Shown here: piece after piece, positions 46,561 through 59,689 of the stretch
How the letters are laid out: every line of letters begins with the position of its first letter
Numbering within the stretch: the stretch's first letter is position 1
Program-made: the position numbers and the translations under genes
The notes under the pieces: generated by a model
Told to the model about the DNA's origin: nothing
What the model saw: the letters and a program-made list of their open reading frames with translations, nothing else
Databases searched by the model: none
Source: Monoplex corrugatus
Taxonomy: Eukaryota > Mollusca > Gastropoda > Littorinimorpha > Ranellidae
NCBI GenBank assembly: GCA_030674185.1
Contig: CM060306.1
Coordinates: 47,025,716 to 47,089,715, forward strand
Length of the DNA: 64,000 bases
Direction: 5' to 3'

Positions 46561-46814
46561 AAAATGTTCATTTTGCATCATGTATGTATTCCTAGTCTGG
46601 TGATACTTAATGTAGTTTGCGTTACGTCAAATAAATGGTTCTTGTTCGGTATGATTCCTTGTATCTGTTTCCAATCTGTTTCTGTTTCAACCTCTGTTTA
46701 GTCGTCCATATGTTAGCCAGTCTATCTGTCTCTGTCTCTCTGTCTCTCAAAAAGAAGATTGGTATCGTTGAAGCATGCTAGCCTACAGCGTCGCTCTGCT
46801 AAGTAACCCTTAAG

Positions 46815-47060
46815 TGGCCACGTGGTCCAGTTGCTTCGAACGCCATGCAGATAACGCAGGGGTTGTGGGATCAACGCTTGGGTGGACCACAGAGTTTTCT
46901 AGTGGGCTGGCTGACTATTGTAATAGAGCTGTGGACTCAAGATCTGATAACTGGAGTTCAGTCCCAGCCCCAGACACAAAAGCTGATCTCTTCATCGCCT
47001 ATGTTAATGCTGTGATCATTTTGATGGTGTTAGCTCAGAGTTTCAAAGATCCTGTTCTAT
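46815..47060 (+). mobile_element. SINE with tRNA-like head, partial
   Basis: GTGGTCCAGTTGCTTCGAACG and GGTTGTGGGATCAACGC resemble eroded A and B boxes. They are followed by GGACTCAAGATCTGATAAC and ATTTTGATGGTGTTAGCTCAG, which match the SINE body. Confidence 0.6.
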
Positions 47061-47194
47061 ATATTTCTATCTATCTTTTTATAGAATTTTCTTTCTCTCT
47101 GTCTGTCTGTCTGTCTATCTGTCTGTCTCTCTCTCTGTCTCTCCCTCCCCCACTTTCTTTTTCTCACATATACGCTCAGACATACTGTTCACAC

Positions 47195-47710
47195 TATATT
47201 CTTCCCCCATGGGGTGCCGGTTGCTCTTTCAGTAAAATTGGTATCCACATCTTCTGGAGGTTAAGTGCAAGCAATGTATTCTTTTCTGTCAATCTCTTTT
47301 TTTCTGCCGTGTTCAATTGCTTTTTGTCATATCTTCTTGTCGTCTTCAGCCCGGCTGGTCCACTCACCTATAATACTTTCTCTAAGGATTGATGGTTTGG
47401 TTTGTGTATTAAGTGCAATTTCGGCTTGAAGGAAATGTGATGTGCAGAATCTATTTCGGGCAATTTAGGCCCATTTTTTACATGTTCTACTAACCTTAGG
47501 TATGCTTAAATTCACAGTTATGTTTTTTTAACAACACTCCTCCCTCTGGTATTAACTTAGACAGAGTGCACGAATGCATTGATTTGTATACTGAATTTTC
47601 TTTTCCAGTTTTTTCCGTGAGGTGTTGTGCACGTTTTAAGATGGTTACAGCTCTGATATGGCTCTGCGCAATCAGTTAGGCCTAAAACAAAAATAACAAA
47701 AACAATAACG
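47195..47710 (+). repeat. Unclassified dispersed repeat, copy e
   Basis: GGTTGCTCTTTCAGTAAAATT through GGTTACAGCTCTGATATGGC, ending near CAGTTAGGCCTAAAACAAAA. Preceded by TCTG and CT-rich microsatellite sequence (47095-47150). Confidence 0.7.
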
Positions 47711-48791
47711 GTATATTCTCTCTCTCCCTCTCCTCTTTTCTCTCCCTCGCCCCTCTCACCAGCACGTATATCTTGTTGATACGCTCTGCACGTACTGCAG
47801 TGTTAATCAAAGTCGTTTGAATGACATTTCTAAGCACCGAAACTCAGCGCTAAAGCCTCCTTCAACGCTCTTATCTCAAACCTAGACGTCTGCAATTAAA
47901 CTGAGCTGGTCAAAAAGAAACGCAAAACAGGCCAGTGACGTAAGTATATAATTGGTGGGTACACCATCGAAGCCTGAAACTTGATGATCTATGAGTCGAA
48001 GGAGTTTGACGGATAGGGAACGAGGTATGATTTGTGTTGATTTGTGCAGCTGCTTGCTTTTATTTGACAGCATTTGACTGGTGTACATTTCTTAGTTTCG
48101 ACAGTTACTATATACATTGATAGAAACTCGTATAATATTTGCTGAGTCTGCTCTAAACTGACATCAACGAAGTGGCAAGATTAGATTTTTCCTTTGATTC
48201 GAATGATGTTTCTCAATGAGACTAAATCTTGTCACATTTGACAAACATCAACAGGACTGTACCAAAACAAACAAACAATTAAACAAGCAAACACAAAACG
48301 GGGGTGGGTGGAGGAGAGAGAAAGTCCCCTCCCTCTCCCTTAAAAAAGCTATTAGAAACTAGAAATACATGTATATTCGCTCATTTCTCACTCAGATCCA
48401 ACTGTATGAAAACGACAACTACAACAGAAGCAACCACGATATTAGACCTGCTTGGACTGTGTTTGAAGGTTTAGGTGAAATGTCTCTAGATCCAGGACTG
48501 AGGATACTTTTACACTGAACACGAACGTCCCTCGACGTTTTCTGTTGCCATGGACGAAACGATTCCTGTATCTGAGTCATAATTTGTTACCATTTATAAT
48601 GTGGAAGCCGTTCCTACCGTATCATGTTATACCATGTTGTACCGTGCCCTGCTTAGCATGAATGGCTTTACGTATTGCAAATAGGGACAAAGTGGATTCT
48701 GCACTTTTTTTTTCGTTGGTGGCTGGGAAAACGTCAGTCAATGTCTGTGTTTTTTGTTTGAAAGTAGCTTTATGGTTACTGAACAGCTGGT

Positions 48792-48792
<1 letters not shown>
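47711..48792. other. No gene recognised
   Basis: Includes a short match (48505-48620) to 55110-55230, sharing a GACGTTTTC.GTTGCCA core and a GTGGAAGCCGT-like word. Otherwise unremarkable. Confidence 0.5.
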
Positions 48793-48830
<38 letters not shown>

Positions 48831-48847
48831 GGATGATGATGATGATA

Positions 48848-48902
<55 letters not shown>

Positions 48903-48945
48903 CGACGACGACGACGATGACGACGATGACGATGATGATGGGCTT
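48793..48945. repeat. (GAT)n microsatellite with GAC variants
   Basis: Long GATGAT tract ending in GACGAC units at 48900-48930. The poly-Asp and poly-Met frames are artefacts. Confidence 0.95.
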
Positions 48946-49325
48946 TCCCGTCGATCTAACAGATAGTCATACTGGGCTCCCGTGCCTGGTATGGATCCTC
49001 ATGTGGACTAGAAGACCCATCCTGCAAACACACGTTTTTCCACTTTGTTCTTCTTCCGCCATCCCCTCTTCTTTTGGTTAGCAGCTATTCTGTGCTGTTA
49101 TGTACTTCTGACCTGTGTTCACTGTTGTCGTCATTATGCTCTACTGCAAGCAGTGTCTTCCTAGTTGGTAGGGCTGATAAGGTTGGCCTTCACAGTATCT
49201 TTGTATCACTTAAGTAGTCATCCCTACTATGAACATTGTTGAACTTTCTTCCATTGCAGATAATTCTTTATTTCTTTATTCATAAAATGTTCCTTTTCTT
49301 TCTTCTACTGCACGTTTTTATTACT
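48946..49325. other. No gene recognised
   Basis: Ordinary composition; short frames only. Confidence 0.5.
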
Positions 49326-49331
49326 CGCTTG

Positions 49332-49420
<89 letters not shown>

Positions 49421-49584
49421 TCATTTTGTTCCTTTTTCTTATTTCTTTCCGTCTTCCTTCTTTGTTTCTTTGGTGCGCGCGCTCGCGCGCGTGTGTGTGT
49501 GTGTATGTGTGTGTGTGTGTGTGTATGTGTGCGGTGTATGTGTGTATGAGTGTGTGTGAGTGTGTGCGTGTGTGTGTGCGTGTG

Positions 49585-49640
<56 letters not shown>
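49326..49640. repeat. (TATC)n and (GT)n microsatellites
   Basis: TATC at 49330-49420, GT with GTAT and GC variants at 49474-49640. Confidence 0.95.
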
Positions 49641-49837
49641 TGCTTGCTTGCTTTTGCTATGTTTTGTTTTCCTTTTTGTGTGTGACAAGAAATACCCAGA
49701 AGTGGTAGATGTGATCGAGAGCAACAATACATCATCATTGACCAAACAATCAAATCCCAGCTCTCAACGCCACATGATAGCCATTTCGCCAAGTAAAGCG
49801 GGGCTCTCCATGCACTGCATGACCCATTCGGATCCAT

Positions 49838-51385
49838 CATCGTCATCATCATCATGTACCCTGATGCATGGCGTTGGAAATCGAGGCCCTCCATACGAAT
49901 CGATCTTTTGTTACTACAAGTACATCTCTCACCTTCTCTGTCTTCAGCCACTCCACAAGTCCATCCAATAATTTCTTCCAGGGTCTATCTGGTGCTCTTT
50001 TCCCCTTCAGCTTTCCTGTCATTAATAGGTGCTCCTATTTCTGTTGTCTCATAAAATGTTCTATAAATGTTGTTTGTCTTTTCCTTATCTTCATCACTGT
50101 TCTTTTTGTGTTTGCCTCTTTTAAGACTGTCTCGTTTGTTTTCATTGCTGTCAGTTCAACTCTTACCATTTTTCTAGGAAACCACATTTCATGTACCTCA
50201 GACTTGTTCTGACTATGTGTGTTGACTGTCCACGCTTCAAATCTGCACAACAGTATCTGCTCGATATAGCAGTGAAGAACTCCCTTCCTAATGTTACTTG
50301 ATAGGCATTTGTTGGTAAGACCACATTTTTCAAAATGTTGTTTTAGCATGGCTGATTCTGCTGCCTATTTCTAATGTGCTTCTGCCGTGTGTTGAGATGA
50401 CTGTGCCAGATATTTAAACTGATCACCTTATCTTAGTGTTGTGTCATTTGCTGTTATTTTGCATGATGGGATTTCTTGTTATTTACTGTGCTGATTACCA
50501 TGACTTAAGTCTTCTTGCTATTTAGTTCCAGTCATTTATTTCTGCTTTATATTTCTATTGTATTCACAAGATTCAGTATGCCTGTTTCAGTTTCTGCTAT
50601 CAGCATTGACGAAAATTGTGTATCATTTTCCCACCAGCCTTTGTCCTAGGGCATTCTTCTAGGTTTCTCATAATGGTTTCCCTGTTAAGTGAAAACAAGT
50701 TATCTGACAGAAAACATCACTGTCTAAAACCTCTTTTGATGTTTTGGAAAGAGCTTATATCATTTTCTATTCTCATTGTTGCTGTTTGTTCCCAATATAT
50801 ATTCCTTATTATTCTTTGATCCTTTCCGTCAACTATGACATTTTCTTCGTGTCTCACCCAATCAAAATCCTTGATATAAACAACAAAACGTTAATCCTTA
50901 TTCAACTCAACTGACCTCTCTATGATCGTTCTTAAGATGTATATGGCATGAATAGTTGCTTTCCCCTCCACAAATCCACTTTGTTCTTCTCCTATTTCTC
51001 TTTTGATTCTGTTCCTTGTCCTAGTCATGATTATTCTTAATAGAAGTTTTGTTACATGTCTCATCAAATCGATTGTATGATGGAGCTCACATTCTATAGC
51101 CCCAGCTTTCTTTGGAAGTGCAATGATAATTGATCTTGACATATCTTTAGCGATTTTTTCAGTGTCATAAATTTCATTAAGAAGGACTGTTATTTTTTTT
51201 TCAATACAAAAAATTAATCTAGAGCAGCAGTCATTTCTGTAGTAATCTTGTTTGTTCCTAGGGCTTTTCTCGGTTTCATCTTTTTTATCTAACTTCATCT
51301 TTCATTAATGTTGTTCCTTCAACTTCTTCCCTATGATATGTTCTTTCTGTCATCGTAAGAAAGGTCTTTTATGTACTCCCCCAAT
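49838..51385 (-). mobile_element. RTE-like LINE, decayed 3' portion
   Basis: Same family as 36390-39783. The (ATG)-type tail at 49838-49856 marks the 3' end. C-terminal (50035-50349: LTNKCLSSNIRKGVL, EAWTVNTHSQNKSE) and RT finger pieces (50891-51298: LNEIYDTEKIAKDMSRSII, EEQSGFVEGK) are readable. Between them the RT core is damaged beyond recognition. Truncated 5' in the linker. Confidence 0.83.
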
Positions 51386-52571
<1,186 letters not shown>

Positions 52572-52915
52572 AACATCAACTGACGATCACTACAACGCTG
52601 GGAAAGGAAGGAAACAGTACTAGTGAGATGCAGCAACAGAAAACGACAACTGGAAACGTTGCCAACGAGACCAGTGAAAAGAAACCAAATGAAGACATGT
52701 CAGCTGAGACGTCTCCGCCTAAAAGGTCGTTCTTACAACGCAACGCTTTCATCATTGCTGTGACGGTAAATGAGATCATTGGATGTCTGGGCGATACTGT
52801 CCATGATCAGTATCGTTATCATTACTTCCATGACAAGTACCAGGACCAGCTGTCAAGTTATAACGTCACCAGGAGTGGGGAGTGTGGCTCCGAAAAACTT
52901 GAGTCTGAAGTACAG
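52572..52915 (+). CDS. SLC46/PCFT-like transporter, first recognised exon
   Basis: Acceptor CTTTCTTGCAG and donor TACAG|GTTGGT bound the exon. An ATG at 52628 gives 96 codons ending in phase 0 (ESEVQ), but the frame is open upstream to the acceptor, so an earlier exon could hold the true start. Residues 1-32 are hydrophilic and Thr/Glu-rich. Helix 1 spans about 36-56 (FIIAVTVNEIIGCLG), followed by DQYRYHYFHDKY and a predicted extracellular loop with an NVT glycosylation sequon. In SLC46 members this region begins the proton-coupled transport fold. The assignment rests mainly on the next two exons. Confidence 0.75.
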
Positions 52916-53269
52916 GTTGGTTCGTTCGTCATTGTCTGAACCACTCATACATACTTAGAAAGGGGGAAAGGAGGGTGGGAGTATTTTGGGCAGAAACTAG
53001 TGGGGGGGGGGGGGGAAGAAAGAGAGCGAGAGAGAGAGAGGAGAGAGCATGTGATTTATTTGTTTAAGCCATTGCCCCATATAAAGGGGTGTGAAATATA
53101 ATTTCTAACTGTATGTATGTTGAAATGTAAATATTATTCATCTAGTCACACCACCATAAATGAGCAGTAAAAGAAAAATTACACAGATGTGTCATCATCT
53201 GTGAAATATTTTTAACCCTTTTAAGATATTATTGGAATAATGCTAAATTTCTCATGAGTTGTTCATTTC

Positions 53270-54470
53270 TTATTGCACGAAGTAAACTATACTCTTGTGG
53301 GAAATGTCCAGTATGTTTCAGGAATCAGGTTTTTTAATTATCGACATCAGGAATCTTAAAAGAAAATGGACTTCATCCTCAATGCCACAGCTACATAAGT
53401 TACTGTTTGTATTTCTTCATGACATATCGTTTAGAATGCGTAACGATTTTTGATGTACCACACCTACATTTTTTTGTTTAATAAGTCTGTTCATTCACAT
53501 TGGGATATAGATTTTAGTACAGTTTGAAGGTCTGGATGTTGTACTAAAGCAAAATATGTTGATAGAATGCATATGATTATTTTCTCTCTGCCATGATTTT
53601 CACAGACAAAACCAAATCCAGATTGATTTAACACATGCAAACAGTACACGCCCAGGAATGCCAACCATTGCAATCTAAGCCATACAACATTTCGTACACT
53701 TTAGCTGGTAATCAAGTATTATCCAAACAGATTAACTGTAATTGGTATCTTAGACATCGAAGAAAGAAATTCACATACAGAGGGAATCTTCTGAACTTTC
53801 AAAAAATAATGTCCTCAGTGTGCTCCAGTTAACATCAAGAAATCTTTTCAGAGCAAACTACTGTACTTCTTATGTCCACAGTCATTTCTCTTGTACCCAT
53901 ACCTCTGCTCCATACTGTACTACTTGTTGCACTTGTGAATCAAATAGCGTCTGGAATATGTCTACTAGATTACATTCTAATTTAAACAAGTCACTTGAAA
54001 TACTCGAAACATTTTTTTGCCTTTGTAACTACTGTAGATCTTAACATATGAAAACAAAACCCTGTTTTGTTGTGAAGTAGATTCCAAGGTCTATGCATGC
54101 ACGTACAGGTGAGTCTCTTAAATTTCCATAGTGCCATATTTAACGAGATACCAAAAATCATATTGTCCTTCCCGAAAAATCTTAACATGAACTTTTGGAA
54201 GTTTACCCATAGTCCGAGTTTGTTAACAGCCCTTTGGAGATCGTTCAACCGAGTCTGTAGTCCTATGGTAGCTGTAGACAGTAAAACAGTATCATCCACA
54301 AAAAAACATAAAAAATATCTGGAAAAAAATTGTAGATAAAGTGAAGCCATTTCTACTATTAACCTATTTCTACTATTATTGATAATATCTAGTGCTAATG
54401 TATAAATGAAAAGTGAAAACAACACAGGACTGCACGCATCACCTTGGTTCATATCCTGAGTTTTATGAAA
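53270..54470 (-). mobile_element. Unassigned LINE, decayed RT and C-terminal region, in intron 1
   Basis: The minus strand encodes NQGDACSPVLFSLFI (motif B region), FVDDTVLLSTATIGLQTRLN (FVDD catalytic box), then LFDSQVQQVVQYGAEVW and FALKRFLDV. The remnant fades near 53270. This pattern matches a mollusc-type LINE whose clade I cannot name with confidence. Frameshifts throughout. Opposite orientation to the host gene. Confidence 0.72.
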
Positions 54471-54525
54471 TGATTAAGAACTTTGTCCCACTACTATCGA
54501 TAGTGTTAATTTCTTTATACATACT

Positions 54526-54528
<3 letters not shown>

Positions 54529-54605
<77 letters not shown>

Positions 54606-54693
54606 GTTGCGTGCGTTTGTGTGTGTGTGTGTGTGTGTATTAGCTGTGTGTGTGTGTTGTGTGTGTGTGTGTGTTGTGTGTGTGTGTGTGTGT

Positions 54694-54724
<31 letters not shown>

Positions 54725-54810
54725 CACGTGCGTGTGGGTATGTGTGTGTGTGTATTGATATTCCCTCGCTAAACTGTTTGTGTTTGTTCGTTCACACACA
54801 CACTCACACG

Positions 54811-54876
<66 letters not shown>

Positions 54877-54912
54877 CACACGCACGCACACACACACACA
54901 CACACGCACGCA
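54529..54912. repeat. (GT)n followed by (CA)n, opposed tracts
   Basis: GT from 54529 to about 54760, a 30-40-base spacer, then CA from 54792 to 54912. Together they form a long inverted repeat able to fold into a hairpin within intron 1. Confidence 0.93.
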
Positions 54913-55199
54913 CATCTTTTTCATCTGACTGTACGACTTTGTCCCTGATCCAAGAAAACCCTGCTGTGAATGGGTACCTGCGCCTGTTCTTGGATAGAGA
55001 GGGTGAAGCAGCTGGGCACTATCGTCATAGTGCTGGACCAGATAGAAAGTGAGGTGTGTCATGTCATTCCAGTTTGACCTCATGATCAATGGACAAACTT
55101 TAAGGTAACATTCAAATTAAACATGGATATCCACTGACGTTTTCCATTGCCACGTACATAAAAATTCATGTGCAGCGAGTTATGCTTTGTCGTTATTTG

Positions 55200-55860
55200 C
55201 AATATAAAAGCGGTGCCAGTTTATTTCGGTCTGCAGCGGGAAAGCCGTTTGGTTTGTTCCTATTTGCAACGTAGAAGCCATTGACTTTGTTCGTGCTTGC
55301 AATGTGGAAGTCATTCACTATGTTCCTGTTTGCAACTCAGAAGCCATTCACTTTGTTCCTGTTTGCAACGCAGAAGCCGTTCACTTTGTTCCTGTTTACA
55401 ACGCAGTAGCCATCCACTTTGTTCCTGTTTGCAACATGGACGTCATTCACTTTGCTCCTGAATGCAAAATGGACGTCATTCACTTTGTTCATGTTTGCAA
55501 TGAGGAAGCCATTCACTTTGTTCCTGTTTGCAATGTGGAAGCCATTCACTTTGTTCCTGTTTGAAATGAGGAAGCTTCAAGCCATTCACATTGCTCCTGT
55601 TTACAATGCAGAAGCACCTTACTTTATTTGTGCTTGCAATGAGGAAGTCATTCACTTTGTTCTTGTTTGCAATCCAGAAATATTCACTTTTTAAAAAAGT
55701 ATTTTCTACAAGGAAGCTATTTACATTTTTCATAATGTGACAGCCATTCACATTGTTCCTTTTTGCAACGCAGAAACAGTTTCCTTAATTCTTCTTTGCA
55801 ACACAGAGGCATTCACCTTAGTCCTGTTTACGACGTGGAAGCCATTTGCAGAAAAAAATC
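55200..55860 (+). repeat. 33-bp minisatellite, about 20 units
   Basis: Repeating unit close to GAAGCCATTCACTTTGTTCC plus TGTTTGCAAYGHR. The core 55304-55564 keeps an open frame of 11-residue repeats (AIHFVPVCNXE type); outer units are diverged. It lies in intron 1, has no start context and is open on both strands, so I treat it as non-coding. Confidence 0.88.
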
Positions 55861-56058
55861 AGTTGATATATTAGTATCTATTTGAAACGTGAAAGCTATT
55901 ATTCCATGCTGTGGCGTGTTTGACTGTAAATGGCTTTCAAGCAGCAAAACGTAACTCACTGTTCACAAATGTTTTCGTTTGTAGCAAAGGAAACGTCCAT
56001 GAAAACGTGTTTTACTATGACTATAGCCTCATACTGCCGTGCGTGTGTATATTCTCAG

Positions 56059-56249
56059 GCGATAGAGGACACAATCAGCAGGGAAGCGCAAAAATGGAGC
56101 TTGTATCTAGACTACGCCTCCATGGTACCCATGTTCATCTCTTCCATCATCATTGGCATGAAGTCTGACCAGATCGGTCGTCGTTTCCTGTTTTTCATGC
56201 CTTTCATTGGCCGTCTCATTGTCTGTGGCCACTTGACTATTCTCATTAA
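56059..56249 (+). CDS. SLC46/PCFT-like transporter, second recognised exon
   Basis: Acceptor TATTCTCAG at 56050-56058, donor GTAAGTG at 56250. It joins exon 1 in phase 0 (EVQ|AIED) and ends in phase 2. Encodes AIEDTISREAQKWSLYLDYA, then helix 2 (MVPMFISSIIIG) and the major facilitator signature loop GMKSDQIGRR between helices 2 and 3. Helix 3 follows (FLFFMPFIGRLIVCGHLTIL). The signature loop is the strongest family evidence. It is separated from its neighbours by introns of about 3.1 and 2.9 kb. Confidence 0.88.
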
Positions 56250-56559
56250 GTAAGTGTGCTTGTCTTTGTGTTTGTGAGACCTAGCGCATAGAAAGTTGAG
56301 GTGCTAGAGGATTATTGTGTTTTTAGCCTGATTTACTCTACTGGCATTAGGAAAAGCACCACTTTCAGCTTCACCATCAAGTACAGTGATAATTTTAATG
56401 TTAATGATAATTATAATGATGTGGTTGTTTTTTCAAAGTAGAAGTTATTAGCTAAGACTCCTTTATTCCAAAATTGCTTTTGTTTGCATGCTGGATGTTT
56501 CCATGTTTCTATAAGCCAGTTGTCAAAACGATTATAACATGAGTGTTTCCAGATGGTGA

Positions 56560-58310
56560 TCATAGCAGTGACCATGATCTTACCATAATGAACTTAAAAG
56601 ACGGTTGAAGAACAACAGGAGAATGGAAAACAGCCGTCTCAAATTCAGTATTGATATGCTGAACGATCCTGACATCGTCAAACAATTCCAAGCGGCTACA
56701 GGAAGAAAATTCGCCCATCATCTGCTGCTCGAAAATCGTTAAGCCCTCACAAACAATTTCAATGAAGTGGAGGCTGAATCAACCACAGAGATTTTCAATA
56801 TAAATCAATGGAAATCCAAACCGTGGATCACAAGTAATGTCTTAGCAGGACTTAAAGGTAGAAAAGGTCACTGAGAAAGGAAAGGAAAACACTGCACTAT
56901 AAACAAGAGGATTGGTGAGTAAATATAAAATGGAAAGGAAAGCTGGATCGAACAACAATGGGGAAGATATTTAGAAAAACATCTTGACAACAACGACACA
57001 CAGAAAGCTTCTAAGATTGTAAATGACTTACCAAACAAGAACAAAATAAAATCAGCACTGTTCAGGATAAAGACAGCAATTGTCTCACAAAGGAAAACAA
57101 CATCATTAAAAGGTGGAACAAGTACAGTTTTAAATTGCAACAAACAGAGAAAATGAGATCTAAGTGTGCTACCATTAAATGAAGATGAGTCCTCAGTACT
57201 CCATGAAGAAGTTGCTGCAACTGTAAAGTCGCAAAATGTGGAAGGCTGCAGACACTGACCACATCCATGCAGAATTCTTGAAACATGGGGAGAAGTAGTA
57301 ACTGACATCCTAACTCTGCAACACAATCTAACACTCAGGAGAATGGCCAAGACCATGAACTAATCACTAATCGTCACCCTTTCCACGAAAAGAAATCTCC
57401 AACATTAGAAGAACACTTTTCAACATATACGTGGAGCGCATCATGGTTCACACACTTGAAAATCATGTCAGCATAGTCAGTATTGGAGGAAGAAACATCA
57501 CAAGCCTTCCATTTACAGACGCTATTGATGGCCTGACAGGCACTGAGCAAGAACTCGCTAAGCCTGTTAAAAGAGCAGATGAGACATTGACGAGATATGG
57601 CACAGAAATCATCACGAAGAAGATCATGTTGATGAGCAGCCATAACGCTACCATCACTACCGATACAATTGTCCATGGGCTGAGGCTAGATGCTGTTCAA
57701 CAATATTCATTTAGCTGGAATTCTTCATTAGCAATGAGCAATCCAAACTTGAAACCCTCTCGAAGGCAGCAAAATAACGTCACTACTGTCTGGGCTGAAA
57801 CATATATGGAAGGACGAGAATTTCTCAATGAAACACAAGATTGGGCTCTTTTTGCGTTGTTACATCCCATCTTCCTGTATGCATGCGAGACATAGGCCTT
57901 CATATTTGATCTGGAGAGATGAATCTAAGCTATAGAAATGAAGTGTTATTGCAAGTTACTAAACATCAGATACATTGCTCGTACCACCAATACACAAGTG
58001 CACCAAACTATTGAGCAACAAACTGGACCAGATGAAGATCTACTGACTAAGAAAAGAAAACTACGTTGGTATGACAATTTAACAAGATCCAGAGGTCTTT
58101 CTAAATCAATTCTCCAGCGAACTGCTGAAGGATGAAGATGAAAGGGAAGGCAGAAATACAACCAAGTTAGGCTGACGGCAGTGCGGGATGGACAGAGAAA
58201 TCATTTGCAGAGATCCACGCTTTGGCACACAACTGATAAAGTTGGTGAACAGTTGTTGAATGCGGAATTCTGATGACTCAGATAAGGGAAAAAAGAATAA
58301 AAAAGGATGC
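56560..58310 (+). mobile_element. Second RTE-like LINE family, decayed, in intron 2
   Basis: Recognisable in order: LKFSIDMLNDPDIVKQFQA and KPWITSNVLAGLKGRK (linker), VAATVKSQNVEG, ERIMVHTLENHVSIVSIGG then DAIDGLTGTEQELAKPVKRA (RT around the catalytic box, which reads FTDAID, not FADDID), LHPIFLYACET, and TGPDEDLLTKKRKLRWYDNL. Stops and frameshifts throughout. Same family as 5225-5840. Sense orientation relative to the host gene. Confidence 0.8.
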
Positions 58311-58494
58311 CAGCCACTGACATGACTTACATGGTCTTTAACGTGTATATTCGATGTTTTGCAGGCGTATAAGCACGAACAGGGTTGGGCACTGGCATGG
58401 CTGCGCACACATGGACCCAGGTGATCACAAAAATCTCCACCATTTACCCACCACGCAGAGGTATACAGCCTGTACAAGTTATTCATAGTCCCCA

Positions 58495-58870
58495 TCTTCC
58501 TCAGGTGTAGGATATGGACAAGGCTTGCTGACACAGAAAAACGAATTCAAAATTTGAGATCATGTTCCTTAAGAAACACATTCCCATATCATTCTCAAAG
58601 AAAAGACCAGTGATTAGGCCCTCGACTGGACAAGACCAGCAGGAACTGTTAAATGACGCAAATGTGTATCCACAGGGTCTGTGAAATAGCACAAGCTCCT
58701 ATGGTTTGGTCACGGTACTCACCATGACATATTCTAAGAACAAAGACATCCTGGAAGAGGGCCATCACTGAGATCGACAGAAGAAAAGCTTGTCGGCGAA
58801 AAACAGCAACAAATGCAGAACCTGTCAGCTGCTGCGTCCCATGAATTTGATCAACGACTATGCTTGTCAT
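58495..58870 (+). mobile_element. Further RTE-type LINE scrap, in intron 2
   Basis: Frame-hopping pieces such as LADTEKRIQN and the WFGHGTHHDILRTK-like run, then ITEIDRRKACRRK, recall the C-terminal region of another RTE-type LINE. Short and badly decayed. Confidence 0.5.
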
Positions 58871-59165
58871 GGGATTAGAAGTAGAAGTGAATGAATCTGC
58901 TGGCGATTGTTTTGACTAAGTATCGGTCTCCATAGGTTCCTTCTATTACATATTTTGTGGTACACAGTATTAATGAATCATGAAGTTGAAAAGTCTCAAA
59001 TCTTGGTGTAAACTCCCTCTTCCATAATCAGTTTTGTGAAAGAGGAATGCAAAAATTGAGATATCCATGAGGATGCTGTTTTTCAACACATAGTTCATTT
59101 GTATGCACAGCCTTGCTCTTTTCAAAAGACGAGGATTATGCAGACTAAGTTTGTGTGTTCAACAG

Positions 59166-59648
59166 GCTGAAGCTGCATTTTGGCTGGATGGTCATTAGCA
59201 CCTTTATTTCGTCCTGCTTTGGCGGAGACGGCGTCTTGATGTTCGCAGCTTTCTCCATGGTCAGTGACACCCATGGGAAGAAGAAACCCACAACCTCATC
59301 CTCTTCAACAACCTCCCCGACTCCAGATTGCCCCACCCTTCAAGCCAAAGAAGAACAGAAAGGTGAGGAGAAGGAGAAAGAAGAGGCAGAGGAGGAATTC
59401 GATGACAATGATATGGACATGTCCCGGGAGTCATCGAGGACCTACAAGATTGTGGCTGTGGATGTGGCGGTACGACTGACGTCCAGTGCCACAAGTTTTG
59501 TCACAGGCTACATCATTGAATATGCTGGCTATTTCTACTGTTCATTGATCGTAGTGAGTCTCACCGCCATGCTGCTGATTTTTGCTTTCTTGTTCATCAC
59601 AGAGACGGGCCAGCAGAAGAGAAATAAGGGCTTTAGAGATTCTTTGAG
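59166..59648 (+). CDS. SLC46/PCFT-like transporter, third recognised exon, with acidic insertion
   Basis: Acceptor GTTCAACAG (59157-59165), donor GTAAGTAG at 59649. The first base completes a lysine codon from exon 2, and the exon ends in phase 2. Helix 4 with SSCFGGDGVLMFAAFSMVSD is followed by about 50 residues rich in Ser/Thr then Lys/Glu/Asp. Next come ESSRTYKIV (the conserved SRT-type segment), helix 5 (SSATSFVTGYIIEYAG) and helix 6 (SLIVVSLTAMLLIFAFLFIT), then ETGQQKR. The order fits SLC46/PCFT. The acidic stretch interrupts a loop that is short in the members I know. The three exons give 320 residues, six helices; the other half lies past the window. Confidence 0.88.
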
Positions 59649-59689
59649 GTAAGTAGGGATGGAAGAGGTTTCAGGATTTGGGGCATGGT

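Noticed and set aside
47930..48000. CTGGTCAAAAAGAAACGCAAAA as a DNA transposon end
   Set aside because: It resembles a terminal repeat, but no inverted partner was found nearby.
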